DNA of 64,000 bases from assembly GCF_037975245.1 (NCBI RefSeq), contig NC_092583.1, forward strand, positions 3,030,764 to 3,094,763, in the 5' to 3' direction. Below, one piece after another: positions 22,911-34,529 of the stretch (the stretch's first letter is position 1; every line of letters begins with the position of its first letter). This DNA comes from Apostichopus japonicus. Taxonomy: Eukaryota > Echinodermata > Holothuroidea > Aspidochirotida > Stichopodidae. The position numbers and the translations under genes are program-made. Under the pieces are notes generated by a model. It was not told where the DNA came from, did no database searches, and saw only the letters and a program-made list of their open reading frames with translations.

Positions 22911-23990
22911 CTAGAATTCCATAATTTTAGCTAGTTCTGAAAAAAAAAATGCCAGTGTACAGAAAATCCAATTGCTACAACCGCTCTCATATTTCCCACT
23001 TTCATTTTTCTTTAATATTAATATAGCCTACAGTACAATACAAAGATTATTATTGTAGTATTGTCAGGCTTATAGGTGCAGCCCAATAATGTTTGCTGAT
23101 CATAAGCAAACAAAGGATACAAGAAGATAATTGTTTTGCTAATATCCAAACTAATTAATAATATTATTTTATTGAAGGAAGTTGGAAGTTACTTTCACTT
23201 GTCTCGTAAAAAAAAAGAAGAGATCTCTTATTATGATTGTGTGATAGGTCATTTCTGTGGATATTCTTTTCAGTACTCTACTGTGGTTGTGATATTCTGT
23301 GTTTGGCAATTTGAGCATCCTGTATGTTTCCTGCAATTCTGCTTATATCATTGTTACATGAAAAAACACAAAGCTCCTGGCATTAAACCTTCCCTGGCTA
23401 CTTCTAAGCCATTGTTTAGTGATTTAGATCTCTTTGACTCAGGAGCTTTCTAATGAAAGGCTGCCTAGCTTGACAGAAACAGTAATAATACATTCTACAC
23501 TGTAAGGTTTATACAGTCTACAGACATCTGTAGGTATACAACCCAGGAGCAGCACCCAGGTGAGCTAAAAATCAATATTATTTGGGATGTTTTGATCGAG
23601 TGTTTGGAAACTTTTGTTGACCAGCGGAAATGCAGGCGTGTAAGATCAGAATACTGTCCAGATTATTTGCAGACATCTGGTCACAGACTGTAAGTTGATC
23701 GATCAAGTTCTCGAAAAAACTGCCTGGTGGATAGATTAGGAAAAATGTCTCCATCTTTGTGAGGTATCCAGCCATACCTTATATTTCTTCCATGAGGTTT
23801 GTTGCATAATTTATGCTGTTTTTATATTCTTGTTAAATTACTAAACATAGAACTACTTTACTATTTACAGTGGTTCGTCTCCTGTTGTAGCTCTCATACA
23901 TAATTTTTGAACCAAGGAGTAGCTAAAGTCTCCCGGATGGAAGAGGGTCAATCATTAGAAAAGTGTGTACTTGGGAATCAAGCTGATATA
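22911..23990. other. Unassigned sequence
   Basis: A 105-codon plus frame (23136-23453) is hydrophobic in its middle but unassigned. Nothing else recognised. Confidence 0.35.
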
Positions 23991-23997
23991 TCTAAGT

Positions 23998-24172
23998 TGC
24001 ATTCTACTCACTGTGTAGGTTTGTCAAGGATTTCCTGAGCAGTTAATTTGTAAGGGACACCAGTACTTACTGTACATGTCAGCATTTTACTCACTGTGTA
24101 GGTACAGGTACTGTATGTCAAGGTTTTCCTGAGCGTTTATTTGTAATGGACACCAATACTTACATGTTAGTT
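23998..24172. repeat. About 83-bp tandem duplication
   Basis: ACTCACTGTGTAGGT at 24006 and 24089, each followed by GTCAAGG(A/T)TTTCCTGAGC, TTATTTGTAA(G/T)GGACACCA and ACTTAC. Two copies, moderately diverged. Confidence 0.85.
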
Positions 24173-24511
24173 GACCTTGAATTGTAAAGTTGGTCAAATG
24201 CTCTAAAAATAAGTCATATCAGATGATGGGATGACAGTTAAAAATGATCCTAACTTTGCAAGAAATGACCTACAGTAAGTCGTTAGTAAGTTTTAACCTG
24301 TAAAGTACAATTCTCTCTCCAAAATTTGATTTGTCCCTCAAATGGCAGATTAATTAATTAGCTACGTCTACTGTACTCTACTCTTGCTCTTAACCAATGT
24401 TTGGGAGCTACAGTAAATCTGTTATCATTTTTGACCAAGTGCTGTACTGCTGCGAGCGGTACGGAAGGTCCCTTCTGGTGGACTGCCTTCATTTTTGTAT
24501 CACTGGAAGTG

Positions 24512-24640
24512 TAATTTATTTCGCTCCTCTCTTACCTGTCTCCCACGCCACATTTGCACTTTCCCATGTACCTAACTACACATTGGAACGTTTTAGCACT
24601 GCGCCCTCGCTCCCTGGGCGCCGCCCACAAACACCTCCTG
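24512..24640. repeat. Family M repeat, left half
   Basis: TATTTCGCTCCTCTCTTACC and TGTCTCCCACGCCACATTTG, then TTTTAGCACTGCGCCCTCGC. The right arm is absent. Confidence 0.6.
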
Positions 24641-25276
24641 GATCTATCACGTGCAAGAAGAAACTACATGTTTTGTGCTAGCGATCCTTCCGTAGCAAAT
24701 TTGATTCGTTTCTCAGGAGTTTTGGAAATCCATCTTGGCTACTCAGGGAATATTCTATCCTACATATCGCATTGCCGGCTACTACGTAAAGTGGTCAAAC
24801 TGCCATGCAAATCCAAAGATGTGTAGCAGATGTTTGTTTTTTTTCTACTTAGGCACCATAGTATTTTATAAGACACATAATTCAGAACGGTCAAAACTGT
24901 TACTGTTACACAATATTTGAACACTAAGTTATTCTGTGAGTAAATACTGAGCGATTTGATCAAGTTTCATTCATTCCCAATTATGTTTTAAAAGTCCCAT
25001 GCTATACATTATATTTGACCCCCATGGTTTAGATTAGACAGTGATAGATAATTTATAATTCCTAATTCAGTGGAAATATTAAATTAATTATGTAATAGTA
25101 GCTTTGTTTGTTTTATTCTCTGCAGGTGTTACAGTATATGAGGCTGGGTCTATCATACAAAGCAGTCCAGTTCTAATGCATCACAATAACAGTAAGTCTG
25201 TGGTTCAATCAAACAAACATAAATATGATTGTATACCATGAACCTGAGTGTCTTTATGTTCAGTAATGGTTACCGT
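24641..25276. other. Unassigned sequence
   Basis: Overlapping frames of 60-90 codons on both strands around 24554-24963, none recognisable. Confidence 0.35.
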
Positions 25277-25482
25277 ATATTTACTTCACTCCTTGCTTAC
25301 CTCTCTCCTCACAACCTTTTCATGCTCATTCTTCCATGCCTAGAATGAACTGGTAAACTTTAACACTGTGCGCCCTCTATGAGCGGCTCCTCCCGTCAAT
25401 GCTCTCCCTTCTCATTCTACCATCCAAAGTGCTGACATCATAAGGTTGTGAGGAGACAGGTAAGCTTGTCACTCCTAAATAT
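25277..25482. mobile_element. Family M foldback/MITE, complete copy
   Basis: Left arm from 25277 (ATATTTACTTCACTCC, TTGCTTACCTCTCTCC, TCACAACCTT) and right arm ending 25482 are inverted partners over about 40 bp; the right arm on the plus strand reads AAGGTTGTGAGGAGACAGG then TAAGCTTGTCACTCC. Interior words are ATGAACTGGTAAAC, TTTAACACTGTGCGCCCTC and GCGGCTCCTCCCGTC. The outer part of each arm contains ACAGGTAAGC or its complement, a strong match to a 5' splice site. No coding frame. Target duplication not resolved. Confidence 0.8.
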
Positions 25483-26264
25483 CCAAACCAGTTTTGGGAT
25501 ATCTGGAGGTCCCCCCTCCTGTCTTATGTGATCATCCAGGTGGTTGTATACAAAAATTTAAAAGTTGTTCAGATTTTTAGGTAGTTCTGACAGGGTTGTA
25601 ATAAATACAATGGAAAACTGTTTTTAGACAGTGATTTGGCCATCTAGCTAAGTCCAGTATGAGCACAGAAATATAACAGTACTTTGACCGTTCTGGTTCT
25701 GATATTATATTTCTAGATTAAGCTTGTAAATTTCAAATATCAAATCTGATTTACTTCACTGAGGCTCTCTTAACTTCAAATGTTGTACCTTTTGCATGTA
25801 GGTACCCTTTCTTCCAAACAGTGGAGGTGACCCCTTTAAGTTAATAAATCCATCTCGCAGACAGTATTTGACAATATACATTGACTCAGTGGCATGATCA
25901 CGGCCAGTGAATTAAAAATAAATTTGTTTCGCTACAAGTACAATTCATCACATGGAAAAAATACTATTCTAGAAAGAAAAGTTGCACATTGATGAAGCCT
26001 TGAAAAAAAATATTTCAACTGCACTATTTTCAAAAGAGCAAAGATTGCAATTTAAGGAAAGTGTTCAGTTTTGGAAGAAACATGTGTCATGATGACATCA
26101 CAAACCACTTACGTGTGTGCTGTGATCACTTCCTGTTATTAACTAGGTGTCTATCTACCAAATTAGCCCTTCAAACAAGAATAAAGAAGATAAAAGGAAT
26201 GTGATTTTTCACCTGTAGCTGTGTGGATTATCATTGTTTTCCTAGTAGTTTAGGAGTAAACGAA
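25483..26264. other. Unassigned sequence
   Basis: Nothing recognised. Confidence 0.4.
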
Positions 26265-26375
26265 TGCTTTCCTCACCTCCTAGGCATACACACTCTGATG
26301 TACCTCTACGGTCTCTACTGATAAAATGGATGCACTGCGCTCCCCCAAATGACCCCCCAAGAGGTCAACGCCTCT
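26265..26375. repeat. Family M repeat, degenerate copy
   Basis: CTTTCCTCACCTCCTAGGC, then GATGCACTGCGCTCCCC and CAAGAGGTCAACGCC, matching the order of family M loosely. Confidence 0.4.
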
Positions 26376-28270
26376 CTCTCTTTCTAAATCTAACATTCAG
26401 CAAGTTTCATATTGTCCGCCACGGATTATTTTTTTTATAAGTTATTCATATTTGTGTTCGTAAGTATTCCCTTAAAATGTTGGAAATTGGATTGACTATT
26501 TTCAAATTAATAGCAGAGTACAGTGTTGTATTGTCATACAGTACAAACCATTCCATTCTGTTTTAGATATCATCATAGTCTTAAATATATATAGTCTAAA
26601 TAGTACAAGAAATTGTTATACTGAGTTTCAGACTTGAAATAAAAAGACCAAAATGTAAGCCAATCAACCCTGTACCTTTCAGACTTTGATGTTTGATGTT
26701 TCTCTCAAACAACCAAGATTCAGAGGGTTACTTTATTCTAGGCCGGTACGATAAGGTCGGTCATTAATCCAACTATTTGGGTGAATACTTGAACATGCTG
26801 AGTTCCAGAGACTGATGGATGAATTTGTCACATTTTATATCAAAGAGAACTTAGAAGCACGTAGGAATGAAGTCATAGCTGTAAACTGACAAAAATGTTA
26901 TGTTTTAGTAATTTTTCAGTCCTCTATTTTGACCTTGGCTTTGGGAATATTTAGTTCCTACTTTCTCTACAGGGGTTGTAAAGCTTGTAAACATGAAGGT
27001 ATTAACATGCTGATACATCCACAGTTAAAAGTAGAAAGTTGACACTTTTTGAAGGAAAAGGGAAAAAAAAAGAAAGAAGAAAAAATGGGAGACTTTCCTC
27101 TCAGGTTTCCCTTTAATGATACTATAGTATATATGGCATGTGTCCTAGTTTTATTCTCCCCCCCCCCCCCCCCCCGTTCCTGAAATATTTTGGCTTGACA
27201 TTGTTTTAGTAATGAGAGGGAGTACCAGAAAAAGGAACAACACAAAGTAGTATATAACAAAAGAGAGACTCAATATTTGTTTTGTAGATAACAAATGTCA
27301 TGGCAACCTATGATTTCTGTTAGTCGAGGTGGTTTATATTACGGGAAAGAGATTCCTGGGATGCAGTTTGTTTTGGATTAACATACAGCTATTTCAGGGA
27401 ACCCTCCATCTGCTAAAGAAGAAAGTGTCATTAGATGTAATCACCTCATACCTAATAGACTACTGACATTTGATATGCAAATCAAATCTTGTTTGGCAGG
27501 TCAGGTGTTTGCAAAATATTTTCATTTATTTATTTATTTTTTTTCTTTGGTGTCTTCTCATTTTGTTAAATACGTTATTTTATTCAGATTGGTGAACTCT
27601 TTTACTGACGGAGTCAACGTGAACATACATCTATTCATGAGGTAATTCCTGTGTGGGATTCAAAGCTGGGTACGTATTCATGTTTTTAGTAGGGATTTAT
27701 TAATATTACTCAAGAGAATGTAGTGTTTCTTTTTGTTTTATTGATAATATATTAATGAAACAAATTGTCCTTTGTGGTTAGAATGATATTCACTCTAATA
27801 ATTTTAAGCAGATGTTGTAATAATTTTTTTCCATTTTTTTTATTTTCCACTTGTCGTGTGAAATAAAGATTAGAGAAAGTGAAGCTAGAGTTCAATAACA
27901 GATGTACTTGTTGTAGAGGAAGAAAATATTTGTGAATTTAGAAGACATCAGATCATGGTGAATGCTAAACAAGCATCAGGTCAAGGGTCAGAAAAATCCA
28001 GACGTACAAGTTCATGGTACTGCGTCATCAAGTATATTGTGGACTGTTTTCGTCAAAATTTTTGTCAAAAGAGGAATTTATCCATTTTGGATATTTTGGA
28101 AAGCAAAAGTTCTTTTGTTGGAAAGAGACTGGACACCTCCGGCCTAAAGATGACTTTCAAGTAAAAACAGTTTTGTAGGTGACACAGAAGGCTACATAAC
28201 ACTCTGACATATAAATCTGATTTTCAGTCTCTAGATGTAAGATATATCCCCAATAGTCAAAAAGACAATC
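26376..28270. other. Unassigned sequence
   Basis: A run of about 18 C at 27158-27175 and A/G-rich tract at 27060-27085. Two overlapping plus frames near 27955-28164 have no recognisable family. Confidence 0.35.
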
Positions 28271-28548
28271 CTATTTACTTCGTTCCCCCCTTACCTGTCT
28301 CCTCACAACCTTAGCACCTCATTCTACTGTGTCTAGTATGCCCTGGTAATCTTTTAATACCGTGCACCCTGAACGACCGGCTCCTCCGGTCGTTGCCCTT
28401 CCTTCTCATGGACGTGAAGGTCGATGGAAAGTACCTCGACTCCTGCCCCCTGGGGCGCCTCTTCCCGGTGCTCTGGAGGGCTGAACTCTGCCCCTGGGGG
28501 GTCTGCTAAGGTTGTGAGGAGACAGGTAAGCTGGTCACTCGTAAATAT
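28271..28548. mobile_element. Family M foldback/MITE, complete copy with an extra internal block
   Basis: Left arm TATTTACTTCG, CTTACCTGTCTCCTCACAAC, CTTAGCACC; right arm TAAGGTTGTGAGGAGACAGG, TAAGCTGGTCACTC, GTAAATAT. Interior GAACGACCGGCTCCTCCGG as in other copies. Compared with 25277-25482 it has about 70 extra bases of GC-rich sequence at roughly 28410-28500, itself made of inverted CCCCTGGGG/CCCCTGGGGGG words. Confidence 0.85.
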
Positions 28549-29281
28549 CTAAACCAGTGAGTTCTATGATTTCTGTGCCAAATTCCTTCTCTCTCTGTCT
28601 CTTCCTTTTGAAGATTTTGTAGAAATTGTCAGGTGGATCCTCATCTGTGAGACATTTCAAGGGCAATCGTATGTCATTTTGAGGTCTTGGAATATATGCT
28701 TCTTCAAGGGTTTATGAAATGACCAATCAGTAAAAAGATGGATAAAGTGTGCTTGCCTGAAGCGGCTAAATTTCATCCCTGATGATGTTAATTAGTTGAA
28801 AGTTATTCTTGCTTGCCAAGTTGTAGAATCAGGTTTCTCTGTTTTCTAGTTGGTCATTATCTGTCGTGATGGTCATAGATCCGACGATTGCTGAAGTGTG
28901 GGTGGCTGTTGTGGGTAGCTGTGGGTGGCTAGTGAGGCCATGATTAACACATGTTAACTGCAATTTGGGTCAATTTTTGCACAGACATATGGTGTGTTTA
29001 TGTTCTTAAAAAAACGTTCAGATAAATACAAAGCATGCCTATATTAACCTACTGACAAACAGAAATATACATTTTCAGGGAAAAATATAGTCTTCAGAAG
29101 GAGAGAGCAGTATAAATCTAAAACAGAGTCAGTGCTTACATGGTTTGTTGACTGGGAACCTTGTGACATAATACAACAACGTTGTTAGAAAGACAGAGGG
29201 ACATTGTATGTTGGTAATTTATTTTTTTTACGCTCACTCTAACAACAAAGAGCTTAATTTGCATATTGTAATAGTTAACCT
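28549..29281. other. Unassigned sequence
   Basis: Small GTGGGTGGCT/GTGGGTAGCT repetition near 28900-28930. No gene seen. Confidence 0.4.
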
Positions 29282-29515
29282 GATGAGATCCATTTTGATA
29301 TTTGGACCTCTGCTGGCCCCAAATGACTTTGACTCCACCCAAAATAATAGAGTTCTGGTACTCACTATAAGGGAGGCATGTATGCCAATTATGAGCTACA
29401 GTACAGTATGTGATGTAACCTATCTTGGGATATCCTGTGTACAACAATGAGGTTCTTAAACTCATTATAGGGAAGCCACATGCAAAATATGAGAGCCAAT
29501 AAAATTGTCTATCTT
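29282..29515 (+). repeat. Tandem repeat with TTTGACC words, left part
   Basis: TTTGGACCTCTGCTGGCCCC, AAATGACTTTGACTCCACCC, ACTCACTATAAGGG and GCAAAATATGAGAGCCAATA match units at 30060-30565. The array is interrupted by the LINE tail at 29516-30045. Confidence 0.8.
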
Positions 29516-30045
29516 TCATTCATTCATTCATTCTTTCAATCATTCATTCATTCATTCAATCATTCATTCATTCATTCATTCAGTCATCTTTATTCCAAGG
29601 TATCTTTACAGAAATTTTTCAAATAGGATTTAACAAAATCAAATCTAGCAGTAAAGAACATCAAGAATAACTGGTTAAGAGACTAAAACGTTTAAGAGAT
29701 TAAGAAATGAATAAACCATAAAATTTGTTACAAAAATTGTAAGCGAAAATCTACAATAATGGATCTAAGATGCCGTTCTGTGCAAAAAGGGCTGCTCTGT
29801 AATGAAAGAGTTCTTGAAGAGTAATATTCTGATACATGGAGTGATATTTGGATTTCTTCAATTATAATTTATTTTATTGCACAGAGAATTATGCTCAGAG
29901 TGTAGAGGATGTCCCTTAGTACCTTGAATATATTTGGCAATTCTTAACAGTTTATTCCTAGTAGATGCATTGACCTTAATATACACATGATTCACATAAT
30001 AAAGCCTGAAAATGTTTGACAAATTTTTTGGAAACATATTCTTTT
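29516..30045 (-). mobile_element. Degenerate LINE 3' end with (GAAT)n tail
   Basis: On the minus strand the segment ends TACCTTGGAATAAAGATGAC followed by (TGAA)n/(GAAT)n at 29582-29519, a typical non-LTR retrotransposon 3' terminus. Upstream on the same strand a decayed frame (about 29980-29770) reads TRNKLLRIAKYIQGTKGHPL then a stop, resembling the region after reverse transcriptase in LINEs. It sits inside a tandem repeat; TCTATCT on the left and ATATCTATC on the right suggest a short target duplication. 5'-truncated and inactive. Confidence 0.7.
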
Positions 30046-30049
30046 CATA

Positions 30050-30565
30050 TCTATCAGGATGTATTGTGTTTACAACATTTCAAGGGTTGACCCCTGGTGA
30101 CCTTAAATGAACTCTGACCTACACCAAATTGTGTACAATCCCTAAACTACGTAAGGCTATCCTACCATGCATACAAGAGCTCCTTTGATGTTCAGGTTCT
30201 GGAGGTATCGTGTTTTTGAGATTTTCATATTTTGCCCTCTGCTGACCCCATATGACTTTTGACCTCCACCCTAACAAAGCAACAGGGCTCTTGTACTCAT
30301 AGGGAATTCACATGCAAAATTTGAGAGTCAATAAAGTTTCCTATCTGGAGATATCGTGTTTACAAGGATTTCAAGTTTTGACCCCTGGTGACCTTACTGT
30401 AAATGAACTCTGACCTCAACCAAATTGTGTAAAAACTTGACACAACATAAGGCTATCTTACCATACATATATGAGCTCCTTTGATGTTCAGGTTCTGGAG
30501 GTTACAGAGTTTTTGAGATTTTCACATTTTGCCCTCCGCTAACCCGAAATGACCTTTGACCACCA
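30050..30565 (+). repeat. Tandem repeat with nuclear-receptor-like half sites
   Basis: About two units of roughly 290 bp: GACCCCTGGTGACCTTA, GAACTCTGACCT, CCAAATTGTGTA, AAGGCTATC, GAGCTCCTTTGATGTTCAGG, TTCTGGAGGT, TTTGCCCTC. TGACCTTTGACC at 30550-30561 is a perfect DR1 (two AGGTCA half sites spaced by one base, read on the minus strand). Whether any receptor binds is unknown. Confidence 0.8.
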
Positions 30566-32436
30566 GCATATCATCTGAGTGAGTGAAGCTGGACACCTCT
30601 AGGCTCTATCGTTATATAAATGAAAAGTTAAGAAACGGGTCCAACCCGTACAAGTTAACCAAAAGTTTTCTTCCTGCCACATAGTAAAGTACATTACAAT
30701 TAATTAGGAGCATGCTTCATACACACCAAATGCAGGGTTGTTAACCCTGTCCATACTGTACGATATACAGAAGCCATCTTAGAGATTGACCACAATGCTG
30801 AGAGAACAAGAGATTACAGTAACTCCTGAACATATGGAGAGGTGGCTCAGGTTGCACTTATAACAATTAGTTACATATTCATCTACGCCCCTTGACCTCT
30901 TCAATTCGCTGCTGTCTTCCTTCTCAATTTACCGTTCTGAAGCTTGCCATGCAATTCAATCTAGTCGTTTTCATCTACTTGAATCTGCCCGTGTCGTAAC
31001 TTCACCGTTTATCAAGTTTGAATGTCAGCGAAAGTGGAAATTTGTCTGCATTAATACGTATTGTATTTTAAGGAAACTAGATTGACAAAACACAAAAAAA
31101 AACGTATCGTAGGAACGTGTATATGCGCAATACAACATATGCTTAGCTCAGAATCGTACCGTAAAATATGAATATTTTCCATCGCTATAAATTGCTCACA
31201 TGTATGGATTTTTCAAATATGTTAAAATTTATACAAAAAATGATCCCATTGGGATCTTTGGATATGAATTCAGATGTGGAAAAATTCTATCTTTTGATTT
31301 TGAAGTTGTTATGGCAACCAGATGGTATCTGAATGTAGATTGACTATTTCACATGACCCCCTAGATGAGTTGTCTGCTAAGTACATACAGTCATAGCTGT
31401 ATCAGCAGTATTTTCTGCACATGTATGTATGTATATGTATGTATTTAAATATGTATTATATGTATGTACGTACAGTACATGTACATGTATGTATGGATGA
31501 GTTCTTGCACACATATGTTAAATACTTCTATGCACTCCTACCAGTCTCCAGTCTAGACTTGTACTCTTCTTACCTATCCTATCAGTTTGATTCCCCCCTC
31601 CCCTTTCCCTACCTCCCTCATGTGACTCGATTCCAAATCACCACCCTCTTTCACTATCTTTGAAATCAACCATGCTGCAGTTTTGCATCACTCTTTTGTG
31701 GATCCACATTTGTATGCCAGTAAAACATCTTTCATCCGTCATTTGGCTTTCGTGGGTGTTGCAGTCACATCTGTTATACACTTTCACAATCATTATATAG
31801 ATATAAAGCCACCCTTATGAGGTCACAAATATCTCCTGCAAGAAAGAAAAATAAATAAAATAAGGAAAAAAGGGTCCTTTCAAGGCATAAATCGTTTGTC
31901 AGTTTTCATCATTCAAGACTTTGCTGTGAATTGTGATATGTTGCTTGGGCCCACGTATCCCCTTCCCTTTTGTGGCCCTATCATTGGGCCAGTTTTGGGA
32001 TTTTTACTATATCCCGATAGTCGTACAGTACAAGGCTGATTGTAATCATTAGGGCACATCTCTTTCTCAATCAATATGTCAGCCAACTGACAGGTTAAAA
32101 CTCAGATTTTCCCAAGTGGAAAATTGGAAAATGTCTTGCAAGCAAGCAAGCAAGAAGCTGACAGGGAGGTTGCAGTCATTGAAGTGGTTTGAAAGTACCA
32201 TGTAAAAGTATGGATTGATAACATAAATTATAGGGAAGAGGCTGACATATACAGACAGTGTGTAGATTTAAAGGCCTTAATTTTAGTCTTGGAATTTCAC
32301 CAGAGTCCAAGAACACGAAAAAGCAACAGGGTAGTAATATTTTTATAGCTTGTTGATTTTCAAGACATTCTGCTCTAAAACACTCTTGCATATATTAAAA
32401 TGTATAATTTTCTTTAACGTATCATAAAGCATATAT
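30566..32436. other. Unassigned sequence
   Basis: A (TATG)n-like stretch with GTACATGTAC at 31420-31495. GCAAGCAAGCAAGCAAG near 32137. No gene supported. Confidence 0.4.
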
Positions 32437-32444
32437 CTTAAGGT

Positions 32445-32788
32445 CAGTGGCGGCACCGGCCAAGGCAACTTGGCGGAGGGGGGGGGGGAACTAGGGGAAA
32501 AGGCTGTATATATTTTTTTTTGGGGGGGGAAGGGGTTTCCTCTCTCCTTTGTGATTTTTCTACAAGTAAAATGACTTAGACCCAAAATGGCACTATCATT
32601 TGACACAATTTTTCAGATTAATGCATTGCACTAGAAGCTGTTTCTAATACAAATGATTAGCCTAGTTCTATATATTTTGGATAAGTAGCTGATTATTAGT
32701 AGATTGGGGAGGTAACCTGGGGGGCGGCAAGGTGAAAATTTGAGGGTGGGGGCAATGCCCCCTCATACCTCCCGTAGTCCTGCCACTG
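32445..32788. mobile_element. hAT-like MITE
   Basis: Left tip CAGTGGCGGCAC at 32445; the right tip reverse-complemented is CAGTGGCAGGAC (ending 32788), 10 of 12 match. Flanks are CTTAAGGT (32437-32444) and CTTAATGT (32789-32796), an 8-bp duplication with one mismatch. The ends are G-rich just inside, as in other CAGTGGCGG elements. No transposase frame. 8-bp duplication and CAGTGGCGG tips are hallmarks of hAT elements. Confidence 0.85.
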
Positions 32789-32796
32789 CTTAATGT

Positions 32797-33950
32797 CATA
32801 AAAGTATTAAGTTTCCTTGAGTTTTGTGATGTATCTAAGGAACTGACTTATAGGTCTGTGTTAAGCTAACTAGTTAATCCACTTTCACGAAACTTCTCAA
32901 ATGGGACGAATGAATATGACATTTTTAAGGGACATTTCTTCAAAACTTAAAAGTCAGTATAAACATACAACAAAGACGAATAGCAGTGATTGTTAGTGTT
33001 CTTCAACCTATTTATATCAAAATTATCTTGATTATTCTCGATTGATGATAACATTAATGGTTGGGAGGGCATAGAAATACTGAAGGTGTGTGTCGATAGA
33101 ATTAAATTGTATATATATTGTGTTCTTTCAGTGAGCAGCACATTAATGTAGTTTGAAATGTGTATATATAGTTATGATGTCATTAATCGTAAGACTGCAA
33201 TGGTAATTTATAGGAAACATTACCAAACAGCTGGCAGTTTAATGTTGGCTACCGCTGCACATATACTGTAGTAGATATTGCCTAGATGAGATAACCTTTA
33301 CCTGTTGTAGGAACATTAAACCTGTTAAGGGATATTACCATAAAGGAATAATGTCTTAGAATAGACTAATATGGGATTTGTTCCAAACAGTTTGAAACAT
33401 TTTGATTCATTTATTTTCAGCTGTCCATATTTTCTACAGTAGTAAAGTTGCTCCCCTTTGCCAAACTTACCAGAGCAATGGAACATAAAAGTTCGCACGG
33501 TGTTTGCAGTGCATTGGTCCTCAGCATGAGTTGACTTGAGTAACTCATTGCGCAACTACAGTTACTGTATGGTTGTGTAAACTTTCTGAATGGGGAAAGG
33601 AGGGGAGGTGAGGTAGAGCCTGGACAGTCACAGATCCAGGGCCCCGGGGGGGGGGGGTGTACAGGGAAAGATTAGAAAGGGAATCAAATCATCATCATTC
33701 ATAAATTTTATAATCTTTTCTTCCAACAGACTCACCTTTAACAATAAATAGTCAACGGGATCAACTTTTCGACAAGTGACGAACAAGAGTTGGTAGACAT
33801 AGCTAAGATAAGCAGCGAATTGTAGCCTTTCCCCTTTTGTGTGGGTTGGGCAAGGAAGATGTTCTCCGGAAACGATTTTCGGGTGAGTTTATTACGTAAG
33901 AATTAGACAGTTTGCCGTCAATGATTAAGGGAGACACGAACTTTACCATC
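32797..33950. other. Unassigned sequence
   Basis: A G run at 33645-33657 next to CACAGATCCAGGGCCCC, possibly one worn hAT tip. An 89-codon minus frame at 33803-34072 crosses the left end of the next transposon and is not credible as one gene. Confidence 0.35.
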
Positions 33951-33955
33951 ATTAA

Positions 33956-34317
33956 AGGGTTTGAAGACTCGTGCAAAAAGAAACGTCTAATGCCGGTAAT
34001 CTGACCTAGTTTCGAATGAGGTGTAACAGAAGTGTTAGACACCACCATCGATCCCAGAAAATACACACACACAGCTTGCTACCGTCGGTAATTATACACT
34101 AGTGTACAGTCGTTACATACAGCTGCGCTCAATACCCACAGCACAGTGTACAAAAGATACAGCGATGGACATCTCAGGTCCAGCTAAAGATAACAAGGTA
34201 TCACGTTTCATTACTGTCTGCATTTTGTAGCGACACGAACAAAACGTCACTTGCAAGCAACAGAAAGTTAACTTTTTCAGATGGCTGCACGCGGTTTGGG
34301 GCGAGTCTTCAGTGCCT
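33956..34317. mobile_element. TTAA-flanked MITE (Kolobok- or piggyBac-like), copy 1
   Basis: Flanked by TTAA on both sides (33952-33955 and 34318-34321). Left tip AGGGTTTGAAGACTCG and reverse-complemented right tip AGGCACTGAAGACTCG agree at 13 of 16. The inner segment 34079-34317 is shared, inverted, with 46927-47161. Reading outward to the right it holds an ATG (34165), an 11-codon stretch MDISGPAKDNK, a donor AAG|GTATCA at 34197/34198 and an acceptor CTTTTTCAG ending at 34280. TTAA target and AGG tips fit Kolobok; piggyBac is the alternative. Confidence 0.8.
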
Positions 34318-34321
34318 TTAA

Positions 34322-34445
34322 TGGTCTGTGTGATAGAGACTCCCCCGAACAGCTAAGGCAAATCATACTCCAATTGGAGGATACCACAGATATACCACAC
34401 AATACCGAAGACTTGATCAAGTCGAACGACAACATCACTTAGCCA
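34322..34445 (-). repeat. Dispersed repeat family R, copy 3 (inverted, truncated)
   Basis: GTGATAGAGA, GAACAGCTAAGG, CAATTGGAGGATACCACAG, CACACAATACCGAAG and ACTTGATCAAGT (34411-34422) follow the same order as family R at 18065-18245. It directly abuts the TTAA at the MITE's right end, so the MITE inserted in or next to it. An apparent open frame here (34281-34442) is therefore repeat-derived. Confidence 0.65.
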
Positions 34446-34529
34446 CAAGTGCTTCAAGTATTCCTGTATGATCTATTACAATATTTATTTTCTGTAATTG
34501 GTAGATGGATGTTGTCATAATTGAAAGCT

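Noticed and set aside
34165-34442. A two-exon gene in which the TTAA MITE leader is spliced to a host reading frame ending at 34442
   Set aside because: The supposed host part (34322-34442) aligns in order with inverted family R repeats at 8090 and 18065, including ACTTGATCAAGT, so it is transposon joined to repeat. The shared ATG and splice sites in the two MITE copies can be explained by common descent.
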